From an uncultured Pseudoruegeria sp. (GTDB lineage Bacteria; Pseudomonadota; Alphaproteobacteria; Rhodobacterales; Rhodobacteraceae), in the NCBI GenBank assembly GCA_947498155.1, contig CANMJD010000004.1, positions 124,001 to 188,000 of the forward strand: a DNA stretch of 64,000 nt, read 5' to 3'. This document shows positions 17,213 through 26,322 of the stretch, one piece after another. The notes below the pieces were generated by a model. It was not told the DNA's origin, did not search any database, and saw only the letters and a list, made by a program, of their open reading frames with translations. Position numbers and translations under genes: made by a program. Position 1 is the stretch's first letter; every line of letters begins with the position of its first letter.

Positions 17213-17360
17213 ACAAAAGACTCCAATCCGCCCCACACAAGACGGCCAAGGCTGCAGTGTAGCCTGTTAACCCTGTTTTGCCTACAGGTCGGCCCACAAC
17301 ACTGCGTTTCCAAAGTGGAATTAATGCAGCATCGTGGGGTCGGTTACGCCCGCAAAGGCA

Positions 17361-17657
17361 TCAATCTGCTTTATGGGCAACCTTAAACGCCGCTTGTTGT
17401 TCGGCGGTGGCTTCGGTCTGGTGTTTTTCTCGCCACTGATCATAGGGCATGCCGTAAAAGGCTTCACGACCCTCTTCTTTGCTCATGGCGATGCCCTTGT
17501 CAGCGGCGGCTTCCTGATACCAGCGCGACAGGCAGTTCCGGCAAAATCCGGTCAGGTTCATCATATCGATGTTCTGGACATCCGTACGCGTCGCCAGATG
17601 GTCGCGCAACCGGCGGAATGCGGCGGCCTCCAGTTCGATTTGGGTTTGCTCATCCAT
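17361..17657 (-). CDS. DUF1244 family protein
   Basis: A 98-residue protein of DUF1244. Diagnostic segments are AAAFRRLRDHLATRTDVQNIDMMNLTGFCRNCLSRW, split around the conserved cysteines of FCRNCL, and MSKEEGREAFYGMPYDQW. The CxxC pair suggests metal or redox chemistry but no activity is known to me. AGGAGTAACGTG precedes the ATG at 17657. It lies 16 bases downstream of the N-formylglutamate amidohydrolase gene and is probably co-transcribed with it. Confidence 0.85.
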   Translation of the reverse strand: MDEQTQIELEAAAFRRLRDHLATRTDVQNIDMMNLTGFCRNCLSRWYQEAAADKGIAMSKEEGREAFYGMPYDQWREKHQTEATAEQQAAFKVAHKAD

Positions 17658-17673
17658 CACGTTACTCCTGTGA

Positions 17674-18417
17674 TTAAAGGCCCGCATCCCTCAGCGTGTC
17701 CTGCAGGATCGGGGCAAGCCGATCCGCCCAGGCCTGCTGCTGTTGCGGTGTTTCAATTAGATCATTGCGCAGTTCAATCAAGACATGGGCCCGCCCGTGC
17801 TGAATCCCGTGGCGATCCATGGAATCCCCCTCAAGATAGCCCGAATAAGGTTCATTGTCGCCGATACAAAGGTCTGTTTCCTGCTGCAGCCGCGCAATCA
17901 ACGGCAAGGCCAGTCGCGGCTCTACCGGTGCATGCAAAACCCCGACATGCCACGGGCGATTGGGCCGCCCGGCAAGTTTGCGGGTAAAGCTGTGCACCGA
18001 CAGGATGGCACTGTGGCTGCGGGCAGCAAACACCCGTTCAAGCGCTGCGTGATAGGGCCGGTGGTAGGCGTTCAACCGGCGTTCACGCTCTGCCTCATCG
18101 GCATGACGGTTGGCAGGAATGACCGAGCCGTCATAGAGCTTCATCAGCAGGGTCGGGTCGTCCTCCCCCCGATTGGGGTCGATCACAAGCCGCGAGAAAT
18201 TCGACAGAACCGCGGTGGCGTTCATCCGTTCGGCCAAGGCCGTGCTCAGACCGGCAGCGCCTACATCATAGGCAATGTGGCGCTGCATGTCAGCGGCGGG
18301 CAAACCAAGGTCACCGCCACTAATTTCAGCAGGAACCGTATTTGTTGCATGATCACAGGTAATTACCCAAGGGGAGGGCCTGTCTGCGCCAATGATTTCA
18401 AAGGGCTGGTATGTCAT
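17674..18417 (-). CDS. N-formylglutamate amidohydrolase family protein
   Basis: A 247-residue FGase-family hydrolase. Family motifs include ITCDHATNTVP, SRLVIDPNRG and ILSVHSFTRKL, which carry probable metal and catalytic residues, plus a late IELRNDLI. FGases release formate from N-formylglutamate at the end of some histidine degradation routes; many alphaproteobacterial members have no assigned substrate and no hut genes are seen here. The ATG at 18417 was chosen because AACAGG lies just upstream and the longer frame reads into the pyk promoter region. Confidence 0.82.
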   Translation of the reverse strand: MTYQPFEIIGADRPSPWVITCDHATNTVPAEISGGDLGLPAADMQRHIAYDVGAAGLSTALAERMNATAVLSNFSRLVIDPNRGEDDPTLLMKLYDGSVIPANRHADEAERERRLNAYHRPYHAALERVFAARSHSAILSVHSFTRKLAGRPNRPWHVGVLHAPVEPRLALPLIARLQQETDLCIGDNEPYSGYLEGDSMDRHGIQHGRAHVLIELRNDLIETPQQQQAWADRLAPILQDTLRDAGL

Positions 18418-18553
18418 AAGCCTGTTGTTCTTCAGTGTCAGACCCCCAGATAAGCAAGCTTTTGGCAAAGCGCCAGTTGTCTCTTGCGCGCATTTGGGCC
18501 ATATAGCACGCGGCCCACCGAAATTTTGAACCGATACGAGGAAACGAGGCAGT

Positions 18554-20011
18554 ATGAAACGCCTTCGCAATGTAAAGATCGTGGCGACACTTGGTCCCGC
18601 ATCTGACGATTATGAAATGATCCGGGCCCTAGCAGAGGCAGGCGCAGATGTTTTCCGCCTGAACATGAGCCACGGCGAACACGAAGAAATTCGTGTCCGT
18701 CACGAAATCATCCGCAAGATCGAAGCAGATCTTGGCGCACCGATTGCCATTCTGGCCGACCTTCAAGGGCCAAAACTGCGCGTCGGGAAATTTGCCAAAG
18801 ACTCCGAAGAACTGGAAGTCGGCGCAAAATTCCGCATGGACCTTGACGACGCCGCAGGCGACATCAACCGCGTCCAGCTTCCCCACCCCGAAATTTTTGC
18901 CGCTCTTGAGCCAGGCACAAGCCTGCTGGTCAACGATGGTAAAATCCGCCTGAAAGTTGACGCCTGTGGCGCCGACTTTGCCGATTGCACCGTCACCGTT
19001 GGGGGCACGATCTCCAACCGCAAAGGCGTGAACGTGCCGGACGTGGTGCTGCCGGTTGCGGCCCTGTCCGACAAAGACCGTCGCGATCTGGAATTCGTCT
19101 GTGAACTGGGTGTCGACTGGTTGGCGCTGAGCTTTGTTCAGCGGGCCGATGACGTGCGCGAAGCCCGTGATCTGGCGATGGGCCGCGCAGCGATCCTGTC
19201 CAAAATTGAAAAACCCGCTGCGGTCAAAGATTTCGACCGCATTCTAGAAGTTAGCGACGGCATCATGGTCGCCCGTGGTGATCTGGGCGTTGAATTGCCT
19301 GTTCAGAACGTACCACCAATCCAGAAACGTCTGATCCGCAAATGTCGCGCCGCGGCCAAACCGGTCATCGTGGCAACACAGATGCTGGAAAGCATGATCG
19401 ACAGCCCGATGCCAACACGGGCTGAGGTATCCGACGTTGCCACCGCGATCTATGAGGGCACCGATGCGATCATGCTCTCGGCTGAATCCGCAGCTGGTAG
19501 CTTCCCGATCGAAGCGGTAACCACGATGAACAACGTCGCCATTGAGGTCGAAAGTGATCCGAACTACCGCGCGGTGATCGATGCGTCCCGTCATGCGCTG
19601 ATTGGTGAACACCGGTCCTCTATTGCCGATGGTATCGTTTCTGCCGCCCGTGAAATCGCAGAAACCGCCGACATCAAGGCGATCTGCTGCTTTACGCAAT
19701 CCGGCACAACCGCCCTTCTGGTTGCCCGTGAACGCCCCGCTGTGCCGATCATCGGCCTGACCTCAGATGTGCGCACCGCGCGCCAGCTAAGCCTGAGCTG
19801 GGGCACAAACTGCGTCGTCACCGGTCCGGTTGATCGCTTTAAGATGGCTGTGGTGGGCGCTGCCCGCGCGGCGCGTGATCTGGGTTATGCCGATAGCGCC
19901 GATAATATCGTCGTCACGGCGGGTGTGCCTTTCAACACCCCCGGTACAACGAATATTCTGCGGGTTGCCCCGTGCGAAGAACGGTTGATTTTTAACTCCG
20001 AAGCCGAATAA
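18554..20011 (+). CDS. pyk: Pyruvate kinase
   Basis: A 485-residue enzyme that converts phosphoenolpyruvate and ADP to pyruvate and ATP. Typical elements are KIVATLGPAS at the start, FRLNMSHG, LADLQGPKLRVG, the catalytic region ILSKIEKP, VARGDLGVELP, and ATQMLESM with AEVSDVATAI. The C-terminal regulatory domain is complete. GAGGAAACGAGGCAGT precedes the ATG. It is divergent from the FGase gene and followed by a small membrane-protein gene 44 bases on. Confidence 0.97.
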   Translation: MKRLRNVKIVATLGPASDDYEMIRALAEAGADVFRLNMSHGEHEEIRVRHEIIRKIEADLGAPIAILADLQGPKLRVGKFAKDSEELEVGAKFRMDLDDAAGDINRVQLPHPEIFAALEPGTSLLVNDGKIRLKVDACGADFADCTVTVGGTISNRKGVNVPDVVLPVAALSDKDRRDLEFVCELGVDWLALSFVQRADDVREARDLAMGRAAILSKIEKPAAVKDFDRILEVSDGIMVARGDLGVELPVQNVPPIQKRLIRKCRAAAKPVIVATQMLESMIDSPMPTRAEVSDVATAIYEGTDAIMLSAESAAGSFPIEAVTTMNNVAIEVESDPNYRAVIDASRHALIGEHRSSIADGIVSAAREIAETADIKAICCFTQSGTTALLVARERPAVPIIGLTSDVRTARQLSLSWGTNCVVTGPVDRFKMAVVGAARAARDLGYADSADNIVVTAGVPFNTPGTTNILRVAPCEERLIFNSEAE

Positions 20012-20055
20012 TGGCTTAAAAAAGCGGCTTAGGCCGCACGGAGGGAAATAGGCAT

Positions 20056-20280
20056 ATGAGTTTGGATCTGTATTTCGTTATCGGAACTTTCATCCTCGCG
20101 TTTGCCATCCCTTCCGCCATCAGCGCTTTTGCCGACAGCCGTGCTCCACGGGTGTCGGCAATTTTGATCGTGGTGGGTGGCATTATGATCTTTTACGCCG
20201 CCAGTAAAACCCAAGGCGGGTTTCAGGTGGAAACCATTCCCAACGCCTTTATCAATGTGGCGGGAAAATACATATTCTAG
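20056..20280 (+). CDS. Small two-helix membrane protein
   Basis: A 74-residue protein with two hydrophobic helices (about 5-25 and 33-50) separated by a short polar loop (ADSRAPRVS) and a short C-terminal tail. GGAGGGAAATAGGCAT precedes the ATG. It follows pyk closely and may share its transcript. I do not recognise a family with a known function. Confidence 0.65.
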   Translation: MSLDLYFVIGTFILAFAIPSAISAFADSRAPRVSAILIVVGGIMIFYAASKTQGGFQVETIPNAFINVAGKYIF

Positions 20281-20293
20281 GGTGCTTTCGCCC

Positions 20294-20322
20294 TTGCCAG
20301 CCTGATGATTCCCTTCTATATG
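20294..20322 (+). promoter_or_regulatory. Candidate promoter of rpmI-rplT
   Basis: TTGCCA (20294-20299), a 17-bp spacer and TATATG (20317-20322) leave a leader of roughly 70 bases before rpmI. Such leaders often carry autoregulation by L20 or L35; I see short GC inverted repeats there but no confident fold. Confidence 0.45.
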
Positions 20323-20399
20323 CCCGACTTCAACCGCGCGACCGGCTTATGTGGCATGCCGAGTCGTGTGTTAACCGATCTGACTTTAAGGAGACGGAA

Positions 20400-20600
20400 A
20401 TGCCCAAGATGAAGACAAAATCGAGCGCTAAAAAGCGCTTTAAAGTGACTGCCAACGGTCACGTGAAAGCAGGCCAAGCTGGCAAGCGTCACGGTATGAT
20501 CAAACGCAGCAACAAGTTCCTGCGCAATGCGCGCGGCACAACCACGCTTTCGGCTCCTGACGCGAAAATCGTCAAGTCGATGATGCCATACGCACGCTAA
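20400..20600 (+). CDS. rpmI: 50S ribosomal protein L35
   Basis: A 66-residue basic protein: [20 protein letters not shown] and [20 protein letters not shown] are typical of L35. AAGGAGACGGAA precedes the ATG at 20400; the longer frame from 20349 is not family-like. infC, often the first gene of this cluster, is not adjacent. It is co-transcribed with rplT 12 bases downstream. Confidence 0.96.
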   Translation: MPKMKTKSSAKKRFKVTANGHVKAGQAGKRHGMIKRSNKFLRNARGTTTLSAPDAKIVKSMMPYAR

Positions 20601-20612
20601 GGAGGGGATGAT

Positions 20613-20978
20613 ATGTCTCGCGTAACATCCGGTAAAGTTACCCACGCCCGTCACAAGAAGGTTATCAAAGCAGCCAAAGGTTACTATGGCCGCCGCAAGA
20701 ACCTCTTCCGCACTGCAACACAGGCTGTCGATAAGGCGAACCAATACGCCACACGCGACCGCAAACAGCGTAAGCGGAATTTCCGCGCTCTGTGGATTCA
20801 GCGTATCAACGCAGCTGTGCGCAGCCACGACGAGAGCCTGACGTATTCCCGCTTCATCAACGGCCTGACATTGGCCGGTATCGAAGTGGACCGTAAAGTT
20901 CTGGCCGATCTGGCCGTTCACGAGCCCGAAGCATTCGGTGCGATCGTTGAAAAAGCCCAAGCTGCTCTGGCTGCTTAA
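20613..20978 (+). CDS. rplT: 50S ribosomal protein L20
   Basis: A 121-residue L20, full length: a basic N-terminal helix ([19 protein letters not shown]), [20 protein letters not shown], and a C-terminal domain ending [11 protein letters not shown]20 is essential for early 50S assembly and in many bacteria represses its own operon. AAGGAGGGGATGAT precedes the ATG. It is followed by a strong terminator. Confidence 0.97.
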   Translation: MSRVTSGKVTHARHKKVIKAAKGYYGRRKNLFRTATQAVDKANQYATRDRKQRKRNFRALWIQRINAAVRSHDESLTYSRFINGLTLAGIEVDRKVLADLAVHEPEAFGAIVEKAQAALAA

Positions 20979-21002
20979 GCTTTCCGGCTGATTTTCAGCC
21001 TC

Positions 21003-21041
21003 GATATTTCAAAGCCGCGTTCAAACGAACGCGGCTTTTTG
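21003..21041 (+). terminator. Terminator of rpmI-rplT, preceded by GATATTT
   Basis: GATATTTC at 21003-21010 abuts a perfect 12-bp stem, AAAGCCGCGTTC / GAACGCGGCTTT, with an AAAC loop and T-tract. The GATATTT-before-hairpin layout resembles elements at 7717, 25001 and 26283 (minus strand). Confidence 0.9.
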
Positions 21042-21334
21042 CGTTCCAGCGCCTTCCCCAGAATAGCCGCCATAAAAACCGCTTGCGACAGCGCCCATTC
21101 GCCCACCCGTTGGGTCTGTCCCAAACCGAAGGCACCTTCCGAAAACCTGCCCGCTCTGATGTAGCCCAAACCGGTTAAGGAGATGGCCGTTTTTTAGTGA
21201 GCGCTCAATCAAGCCTCAAATCAGGCCAAAGGGGCTGCTATTTCGCGCTGCAGGCTGTGGGCTTTGCCCTATGCCCCCCTTGCATTGCAAGCTGTCTGTG
21301 ATAGGGCATTTCCCGACTAAAAGGGAAAGACCCG
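21042..21334. other. Gene-free stretch upstream of pheS
   Basis: No convincing gene is visible between the rplT terminator and pheS. Short minus-strand frames of about 60 codons exist but lack ribosome-binding sites and family features. GCCCTAT near 21266 and ATAGGGC near 21301 could pair across about 28 bases just before pheS. The mini-frame ATGGCCGTTTTTTAG at 21183 is too short and has no properly spaced Shine-Dalgarno sequence for an attenuator. Confidence 0.4.
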
Positions 21335-22423
21335 ATGGACGGATTAAACGAGCTGAAGAGCCGGATCTTGGCCGCGATTGACGCCGCCGCCGATGAATCC
21401 ACACTGGAAGAGCTGCGAGTCAGCGCGATTGGCAAAAAGGGCGAAGTCAGCCTGAAAATGCGCGAGCTGGGCAAAATGACGCCCGAGGAACGGCAAGTCG
21501 CCGGTCCGGCGCTTAATGCCCTCAAGGATGAGATCAACAGCGCTTTGGTGGCGAAGAAAACCGCCCTTGCCGATGCGGCACTCGATGCCCGTCTGGCGAC
21601 CGAATGGCTGGACGTCACCCTGCCCGGTCGCAATGCGGCCCGCCCTGCAGGTTCGGTACATCCGATCAGCCAAGTTACCGAAGAGATCAGCGCGATCTTT
21701 GCCGATATGGGCTTTGCCGTGGCCGAAGGCCCGCAGATCGAAACCGACTGGTATAACTTTGACGCGCTCAACATTCCGCCGCACCACCCCGCGCGGCAGG
21801 AGTTTGATACGTTCTACATGCACCGCGACGATAGCGAGGACCGTCCGCCCCATGTGCTGCGCACCCATACCAGCCCCGTGCAAATCCGCGCGATGGAAAA
21901 AACCGGCGCCCCGATCCGCGTGATCGCACCCGGTCGTGTGTACCGGTCGGACTATGACCAGACCCACACGCCGATGTTCCACCAGATCGAAGGTCTGGCG
22001 ATTGGCAAAGACATTTCTATGGCGAACCTGAAATGGACGCTCGAGGAATTCTGCCGCGCCTTCTTTGAGGTCGACGACGTTGAACTGCGCTTTCGCGCCA
22101 GCCATTTCCCCTTCACCGAACCTTCGGCCGAAGTCGATCTGCGCTGTAGCTGGGACAATGGCCAGCTGAAAGTTGGCGAAGGTGATGACTGGATGGAAAT
22201 CCTTGGCTCCGGCATGGTGCATCCGCATGTGCTGCGCTCTGCCGGTGTCGACCCTGATGAATACCAAGGTTTTGCCTTTGGTATCGGCATCGACCGTCTG
22301 GCCATGCTGAAATACGGCATCCCCGACCTGCGTGCTTTCTTTGACAGCGATCTGCGCTGGCTGCGCCACTACGGCTTTGGCGCGCTGGATATGCCGACCC
22401 TGCACGGCGGGCTGAGCAAGTGA
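21335..22423 (+). CDS. pheS: Phenylalanyl-tRNA synthetase alpha subunit
   Basis: A 362-residue PheS. It has the N-terminal coiled-coil arm, then the class II core: [13 protein letters not shown], the motif 2 region [20 protein letters not shown], and motif 3 [14 protein letters not shown] with the aminoacylation-site glycines. It forms the alpha2beta2 synthetase with PheT. AAAGGGAAAGACCCG precedes the ATG. The gap to pheT is unusually long (148 bases) with two stem-loops. Confidence 0.97.
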   Translation: MDGLNELKSRILAAIDAAADESTLEELRVSAIGKKGEVSLKMRELGKMTPEERQVAGPALNALKDEINSALVAKKTALADAALDARLATEWLDVTLPGRNAARPAGSVHPISQVTEEISAIFADMGFAVAEGPQIETDWYNFDALNIPPHHPARQEFDTFYMHRDDSEDRPPHVLRTHTSPVQIRAMEKTGAPIRVIAPGRVYRSDYDQTHTPMFHQIEGLAIGKDISMANLKWTLEEFCRAFFEVDDVELRFRASHFPFTEPSAEVDLRCSWDNGQLKVGEGDDWMEILGSGMVHPHVLRSAGVDPDEYQGFAFGIGIDRLAMLKYGIPDLRAFFDSDLRWLRHYGFGALDMPTLHGGLSK

Positions 22424-22443
22424 TCCTGTCTGGCGACACATGG

Positions 22444-22488
22444 GGGGCATTTGCCCCGCATTGCGCTCGACCCGCCCCCATGGGCGGG
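22444..22488 (+). promoter_or_regulatory. Two consecutive stem-loops between pheS and pheT
   Basis: GGGGCA / TGCCCC (22444-22457) and CCCGCCC / GGGCGGG with a CCAT loop (22471-22488), neither followed by a T-tract. They might tune pheT expression or mRNA stability; no sensor is recognised. Confidence 0.4.
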
Positions 22489-22571
22489 CGCAAAAGCAAC
22501 CACCCCGGGACGGGCGCAACGCACTGTTCCGATGGTATGACCCTGATTTCTCTCCAAGAGGAGACCCGCAC

Positions 22572-24968
22572 ATGAAATTCACTCTTTCCTGGCTGAAAGA
22601 ACACCTCGACACCGAGGCTTCTGTTGATGACATCGCCTACGCCCTGACCGATCTGGGCCTAGAGGTCGAAGAGATCGTCAATCCCGCCGACACGCTGGCG
22701 GCCTTTACCCTTGGCTATGTCGAAAAGGCCGAAAAGCACCCCGATGCCGACCGTCTGCGCGTCTGTCAGGTGCGCACCGATGAAGGCCTGAGCCAGATCA
22801 TCTGTGGCGCGCCGAATGCGCGTGAAGGCATCACCGTAGTGGTGGCCAAGCCCGGCACCTATGTGCCCGGCATCGACACCACCATTCAGGTCGGCAAAAT
22901 CCGCGGCATCGAAAGCCACGGCATGATGGCCTCCGAGCGTGAGATGGAGTTGTCGGACGAGCATGACGGCATCATCGAACTGCCTTCTGGCGAAGTCGGT
23001 GATAAATTTGTCGACTGGCTGGCAGTGAATGATCCGGACAAGGTCGATCCGATGATCGAAATTGCCATCACACCAAACCGCCCCGACGCACTTGGTGTGC
23101 GTGGTATCGCACGCGATCTGGCCGCCCGTGGTCTTGGCACGCTAAAACCCGCCAAAGAGGTCAAGATCGACGGCAGCTTTGACAGCCCGATTTCCGTGAC
23201 GATTGACGAAGACACGCTGGACGCCGCGCCGCTGTTCATGGGACGTCTGATCAAAGGTGTGAAAAACGACCCCTCACCGGAATGGCTGCAAAAGCGCCTG
23301 AAAGCCATCGGGTTGCGTCCGATTTCCGCGCTCGTGGATGTGACCAACTTTTTCACCTACGACCAGAACCGTCCGCTGCATGTGTTTGACGCCGACAAAG
23401 TCACCGGAAACCTGCGGGTGCACCGCGCCAAGACGGGTGAAACCCTGATCGGTCTGGACGAAAAAGAATATACATTTGCCGACGGTATGGTGGTGATTTC
23501 TGACGATAACGGCGTGGAAAGCGTCGCCGGTATCATGGGCGGTCTGGAAACCGGCTGCACAGAGGAAACCACCAATGTGTTTGTCGAGGCGGCGTTCTGG
23601 GAAACCATCCAGATCGCCAAAACCGGCCGTGCGCTAAAGATCAACTCTGACGCCCGTTACCGCAACGAGCGCGGCATTGATCCGGCCTACAACGCCCAAG
23701 CGCTCGAGCAAGCCACGGCGATGATCCTTGATCTGTGTGGTGGTGAAGCCTCCCATGTGGTGACCGCTGGTGCAGAACCGGATGTATCCCGCGCCTACAA
23801 ACTGGATACAGACCGGGTACAATCCTTGGTTGGCATGGAAATTCCCGCCGAAACCCAGCGCGCCACATTGGAAGCCCTCGGCTTTATCCTGAACGGCGAT
23901 ATGGCCTCGGTGCCCAGCTGGCGCCCCGATGTTCTGGGAGAGGCTGATCTGGTCGAAGAGGTCGCCCGTGTGGCGTCCCTGACCAAATTGGTCGGCAAGC
24001 CGCTGGAACGGGTGCAGGTCGGTGTGCCACGGGCCATTCTGACGCCAAATCAGAAACGCGAAATCATGGCACGGCGCACCGCTGCAGCGCTTGGTTATAA
24101 TGAATGCGTGACCTACAGCTTTATAGATCAGGCCAGCGCTGCCGCTTTTGGCGGTGGCTCGGACGCGACAATGCTGGCAAACCCGATTTCATCAGAAATG
24201 AGCCACATGCGCCCGTCACTGCTGCCTGGATTGCTGCAGGCTGCGGCCCGAAATCAGGCGCGTGGCTTCATGGATCAGGCCCTGTTTGAGGTTGGTCCGG
24301 CGTTTCACGGCGGAGAGCCCGAAGATCAGGAAGTGCTGATCACCGGCATTCTGGTCGGACACACCGGCCCCAAAGATGTGCACGGCAGCCGCCGTCCGGT
24401 GGATGTCTATGACGCCAAAGCCGATGCAGAGGCCATTCTGGCCGCCCTTGGCGCACCGGCCAAAGTGCAAATCTTGCGCGGCATGAATGCCTGGTGGCAT
24501 CCGGGTCGCTCCGGCAAAATCTGTCTGGGACCAAAAAAGGTTCTGGCTGGTTTTGGCGAATTGCACCCCAAGGCCATCACGGCCATGGACGTCAAAGGCC
24601 CGGTTGTTGCCTTTGCGATCCATGTCGAGAACATCCCGCTGCCGAAAAACCGCAGTACAACGCGCCCTGCCTTGGTGGCCAGCGATCTGCAAGCGGTAGA
24701 GCGAGACTTTGCTTTTGTCGTGGATGCCGATGTCGAGGCGCTGACGCTGGTGAATGCGGCGGCAGGTGCGGATAAGGCGCTGATTGAAACGGTACGTGTC
24801 TTTGACGAATTCATTGGCGGTGCTTTGGGTGCGGGCAAAAAATCCCTCGCCATTACGGTGCGTATCCAGCCGACTGCGCAAACGCTGACCGAAAAAGATA
24901 TCGACGCGATTGGGGCGAAGATCATTCAAAAGGTCGAAAAAGCCACAGGCGGCACCTTGCGCGGCTAG
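22572..24968 (+). CDS. pheT: Phenylalanyl-tRNA synthetase beta subunit
   Basis: A 798-residue PheT. An N-terminal tRNA-binding EMAP/OB-like domain (residues about 40-150) includes the ICGAPNA-containing stretch. Then come the B3/B4 editing domain, B5 domain, catalytic-like core and the C-terminal FDX-ACB anticodon-binding domain (about 700-798, with DFAFVVDADVEA). Length is normal for the bacterial beta subunit. AAGAGGAGACCCGCAC precedes the ATG at 22572; the open frame extending back to 22440 reads through the stem-loops and is not family-like. Confidence 0.97.
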   Translation: MKFTLSWLKEHLDTEASVDDIAYALTDLGLEVEEIVNPADTLAAFTLGYVEKAEKHPDADRLRVCQVRTDEGLSQIICGAPNAREGITVVVAKPGTYVPGIDTTIQVGKIRGIESHGMMASEREMELSDEHDGIIELPSGEVGDKFVDWLAVNDPDKVDPMIEIAITPNRPDALGVRGIARDLAARGLGTLKPAKEVKIDGSFDSPISVTIDEDTLDAAPLFMGRLIKGVKNDPSPEWLQKRLKAIGLRPISALVDVTNFFTYDQNRPLHVFDADKVTGNLRVHRAKTGETLIGLDEKEYTFADGMVVISDDNGVESVAGIMGGLETGCTEETTNVFVEAAFWETIQIAKTGRALKINSDARYRNERGIDPAYNAQALEQATAMILDLCGGEASHVVTAGAEPDVSRAYKLDTDRVQSLVGMEIPAETQRATLEALGFILNGDMASVPSWRPDVLGEADLVEEVARVASLTKLVGKPLERVQVGVPRAILTPNQKREIMARRTAAALGYNECVTYSFIDQASAAAFGGGSDATMLANPISSEMSHMRPSLLPGLLQAAARNQARGFMDQALFEVGPAFHGGEPEDQEVLITGILVGHTGPKDVHGSRRPVDVYDAKADAEAILAALGAPAKVQILRGMNAWWHPGRSGKICLGPKKVLAGFGELHPKAITAMDVKGPVVAFAIHVENIPLPKNRSTTRPALVASDLQAVERDFAFVVDADVEALTLVNAAAGADKALIETVRVFDEFIGGALGAGKKSLAITVRIQPTAQTLTEKDIDAIGAKIIQKVEKATGGTLRG

Positions 24969-25000
24969 GTCGGATTCAGAGACTTCTTGCCTTCGGCGAG

Positions 25001-25045
25001 GATATTTTTGTCAAAATGAAAAGGGGGGCCGTGGTGCCCCCTTTT
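25001..25045. repeat. GATATTT-plus-G-rich-hairpin intergenic element, copy B
   Basis: GATATTTTTGTCAAAATGAAAA followed by AAAAGGGGG / CCCCCTTTT arms, 32 bases after the pheT stop and just before ytoQ. The block shares GATATTT, TCAAAATGAAA and the G-run hairpin with the element at 7717-7761. It probably separates pheT and ytoQ transcripts. Confidence 0.6.
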
Positions 25046-25064
25046 GAAATCAGGGAGAGCGATC

Positions 25065-25511
25065 ATGTTATCAGTATATTTGTCCGGAGAAATTCATACC
25101 GATTGGCGCGCGCAGATTATCGAAGGCGCGGCGGGATTGAACATCAGCTTTCAGTCGCCTGTCACCGATCACGCCGCCAGCGATGATTGCGGGGTTCGTA
25201 TCCTTGGGGCCGAGGACAGCAAGTTCTGGCATGACCACAAAGGCGCCAAGCTGAATGCGATCCGCACCCGTAAAGGGATAGAAGAGGCCGACGTAGTGGT
25301 CGTGCGCTTTGGCGAGAAATACAAACAGTGGAATGCGGCCTTTGATGCTGGTTATGCGGCGGCCTTGGGGAAATCCCTTATCGTGATGCATGGTGCTGAT
25401 CATCAACATGCGCTCAAGGAAGTAGATGCCGCCGCATTGGCTGTGGCCGAAACACCTGCCCAGGTAGTGCAGATGCTTCGCTATGTTCTGACAGGCGCCT
25501 TGCCTGCCTAA
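25065..25511 (+). CDS. ytoQ: YtoQ family protein
   Basis: A 148-residue protein of the YtoQ family: LSVYLSGEIHTDWR at the start, SPVTDH, and the central GAEDSKFWHDHKGAKLNAIRTRKG split by charged residues. The fold is expected to resemble nucleoside 2-deoxyribosyltransferases (Rossmann-like), but no activity is established to my knowledge. CAGGGAGAGCGATC precedes the ATG at 25065. Its stop overlaps the convergent GST stop by four bases. Confidence 0.85.
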   Translation: MLSVYLSGEIHTDWRAQIIEGAAGLNISFQSPVTDHAASDDCGVRILGAEDSKFWHDHKGAKLNAIRTRKGIEEADVVVVRFGEKYKQWNAAFDAGYAAALGKSLIVMHGADHQHALKEVDAAALAVAETPAQVVQMLRYVLTGALPA

Positions 25512-26209
25512 TCCCGCGCTGGCACGTTCAACCCGCGCTGGACGGCGGGTCGAGCCAGAAACCGATCCAAATAGGCGCTGACGTTTTTGGTCTTGTCCAG
25601 TCCGATCAAATCACCGACCGCATAGAAGTCGCGGGCGGCGCGTATCCAAGGGGCGATGGCGATATCCGCAATCGAATACGCGCCCGCCACCCAATCGTTG
25701 CCCTCAAGTTGTTGGTCCAATACCTTCAGCAGCCGTGCGCCTTCGGCACTGTAGCGCTCTCGCGGACGCGGGTCTTCGATCTCTTTGCCGGCAAATTTGG
25801 TAAAATATCCCAATTGTCCAAACATTGGCCCCAGGCCGCCCATTTGAAACATTAACCACTGCAACACCTTATAGCGCTCGGCCGCCGCCTCCGGTAATAG
25901 CATGCCCGACTTTTCCGCAAGATAGATCAGGATCGCACCGCTTTCAAACAGGGCAACCGGAGCACCATCTGGCCCATTGGGGTCAATAATGGCGGGAATT
26001 TTATTGTTGGGATTTAGCGACAGGAAAGCATCGCTGGTTTGCTCGTTCTTTGCAAAAGACACCAGATGCGGGTCATAGGCCAACCCCATTTCTTCAAGTG
26101 CAATAGAAATTTTGATCCCGTTCGGGGTTGGAACGGAATAGAGCTGAATGGCCTCAGGGTTAACGGGGGGCCAACGCTTGGTAATCGGAAATTCTGAAAG
26201 CTGTGTCAT
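25508..26209 (-). CDS. Glutathione S-transferase family protein (YfcG/YghU-like)
   Basis: A 233-residue GST. The N-terminal thioredoxin-like domain contains IQLYSVPTPNGIKISIALEE and the glutathione-site NKIPAIIDP and LFESGAIL. The all-helical C-terminal domain has MFQMGGLGPMFGQLGYF, typical of the bacterial YfcG/YghU (nu-class) group, often active in disulfide-bond reduction with glutathione. AAAAGGACACCAT precedes the ATG at 26209. It stands alone downstream of the ald element. Confidence 0.88.
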   Translation of the reverse strand: MTQLSEFPITKRWPPVNPEAIQLYSVPTPNGIKISIALEEMGLAYDPHLVSFAKNEQTSDAFLSLNPNNKIPAIIDPNGPDGAPVALFESGAILIYLAEKSGMLLPEAAAERYKVLQWLMFQMGGLGPMFGQLGYFTKFAGKEIEDPRPRERYSAEGARLLKVLDQQLEGNDWVAGAYSIADIAIAPWIRAARDFYAVGDLIGLDKTKNVSAYLDRFLARPAVQRGLNVPARD

Positions 26210-26282
26210 ATGGTGTCCTTTTGTCTGCACACTATCTAAGCAGCAGACAAAAGGTTTGAAGGTCAAATCCGGTCGGTCATTG

Positions 26283-26312
26283 TGCACAGGTTCTGTGCAA
26301 AAATATCCAAGT
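26283..26312 (-). repeat. GATATTT-plus-hairpin element after ald, copy C
   Basis: On the minus strand GGATATTTTT is followed by a perfect 7-bp stem, TGCACAG / CTGTGCA (26283-26299), about 15 bases after the ald stop. It shares the GATATTT head with the elements at 7717 and 25001 but not the G-rich stem. Confidence 0.5.
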
Positions 26313-26322
26313 CAGATTTTGA

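Noticed and set aside
20371..20396. TTAA-N11-TTAA before rpmI as a CtrA box
   Set aside because: CtrA sites need TTAA-N7-TTAA; the spacing is wrong.
21183..21197. Possible leader peptide ATG-GCC-GTT-TTT-TAG upstream of pheS (Phe attenuator)
   Set aside because: Only one Phe codon, AAGGAG directly abuts the ATG, and no terminator/antiterminator pair lies before pheS.
20975..21212. Two minus-strand frames of 63-64 codons after rplT
   Set aside because: They lie over the rplT terminator, lack ribosome-binding sites and show no recognisable family.
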